Assembly (NCBI GenBank): GCA_015661405.1
Contig: JACWMK010000097.1
Span: 1-5,787, forward strand
DNA from: Methanobacterium sp.
Lineage (GTDB): Archaea > Methanobacteriota > Methanobacteria > Methanobacteriales > Methanobacteriaceae
Direction of reading: 5' to 3'
DNA length: 5,787 nucleotides
Under the pieces are notes generated by a model that searched no databases, was not told where the DNA came from, and was given only the letters and a program-made list of their open reading frames with translations. The translations under genes and the position numbers were made by a program. Below are positions 5,402-5,787 of the stretch, one piece after another. Each line of letters starts with the position of its first letter. Positions within the stretch are counted from its first letter, which is position 1.

Positions 5402-5787
5402 ATGAAAGTTGATAAAATATTATCGTATATCCTAATTATTTCAATAGTGATATCGGTTGCCTCAGTTATCTATATAATAGTTGATCCATCACCCGGCGAG
5501 AAATTTACTCAGTTTTACATTTTAAGTTCTGATGGTAATGCTGGGAACTATCCTACTAACCTGAGTGTAGGTGAAAATGGTAATTTAACAATTAATATAA
5601 TAAACAATGAAGGTAGTCCAGCTAATTATCAATTAGTAGTATATATTGGGAATGATACTCTGGAAAATCAAAGCTTTAAATTAGCTAATAAAGAGAAAGA
5701 AGAAATTCCCTTCACTTTCCAACCAAAACAATCTGGCAATCAGCAGAAATTAGAGTTTCTACTTTACAAACTTCCGAATAGTCAGCA
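5402..5787 (+). CDS. Membrane-anchored DUF1616-like surface protein, N-terminal part (cut by window edge)
   Basis: The first 128 codons are readable. A short basic start (MKVDK) leads to one hydrophobic helix (about 6-27), which acts as an uncleaved anchor or signal peptide. It is followed by PSPGEKFTQFYIL (29-41), YPTNLSVGE (50-58), and later QQKLEFLLYK (114-123). These match the pattern I know from archaeal DUF1616 domains, which have a beta-rich, probably extracytoplasmic fold of unknown function. Four N-x-S/T sequons (Asn 53, 61, 84 and 89) fit a surface-exposed, possibly N-glycosylated protein. Longer DUF1616 proteins have a four-helix N-terminal domain; here only one helix is present. 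ATG 5402 has GGTG five bases upstream. It is divergent from the eha operon, and a functional link to hydrogenase is not shown. Confidence 0.8.
   Translation, partial: MKVDKILSYILIISIVISVASVIYIIVDPSPGEKFTQFYILSSDGNAGNYPTNLSVGENGNLTINIINNEGSPANYQLVVYIGNDTLENQSFKLANKEKEEIPFTFQPKQSGNQQKLEFLLYKLPNSQ

Noticed and set aside
1..5787. A previously undescribed system in this window
   Set aside because: The gene set and order match the known Eha hydrogenase membrane module; no unexplained cassette, repeat array, mobile element or defence gene is visible.

Overview
The window is most of the front half of an eha operon, which encodes the membrane arm of the energy-converting [NiFe]-hydrogenase A of hydrogenotrophic methanogens. 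It reads leftward (minus strand) from ehaA near position 5001 to a truncated ehaK at position 1. Gene order, gene sizes and protein character (ten consecutive small, very hydrophobic proteins, one of them NuoH-like) match the ehaA-K block known from Methanothermobacter and Methanococcus. Low GC, Shine-Dalgarno sites of GGTGA/GGAGG type, archaeal TATA-like boxes and a DUF1616-type neighbour suggest a low-GC archaeon of the Methanobacteriales, for example the Methanobrevibacter/Methanobacterium group. The genus is inference.

Layout from right to left. Positions 5402-5787 (plus strand) hold the start of a divergent gene for a membrane-anchored surface protein with a DUF1616-like domain, cut by the window end. 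Positions 5002-5401 are a very AT-rich divergent promoter region with one good TATA box for the eha operon and a weaker one for the DUF1616 gene. Positions 5001-280 hold ehaA, B, C, D, E, F, G, H, I and J, all on the minus strand. ehaA/B and ehaE/F overlap by four bases (TTGA), and ehaD/E overlap by eight. Gaps of about 45-75 bases precede ehaC, ehaI and ehaJ. Positions 239-1 hold the N-terminal part of ehaK.

How the parts work together: in the known complex the membrane subunits carry out Na+ or H+ translocation coupled to electron transfer from H2 to low-potential ferredoxin. The electrons serve the first CO2-reducing step of methanogenesis, where Eha plays an anaplerotic role. EhaJ is the NuoH-like subunit that joins membrane arm to hydrogenase module. 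EhaH is a short NuoN/MrpD-like antiporter half. EhaC-G look like split Mrp/Mbh-type small subunits; EhaF carries the clearest such motif. The catalytic small and large subunits and the polyferredoxins are expected further left, outside the window.

I see no mobile element, CRISPR array, tRNA or rRNA. The system is known rather than new. The items worth a second look are start-codon usage (four of ten complete genes start with TTG), resemblance between EhaD and EhaE, loss of a key lysine in EhaH, structured intercistronic and promoter elements, and the poorly characterised divergent surface protein.
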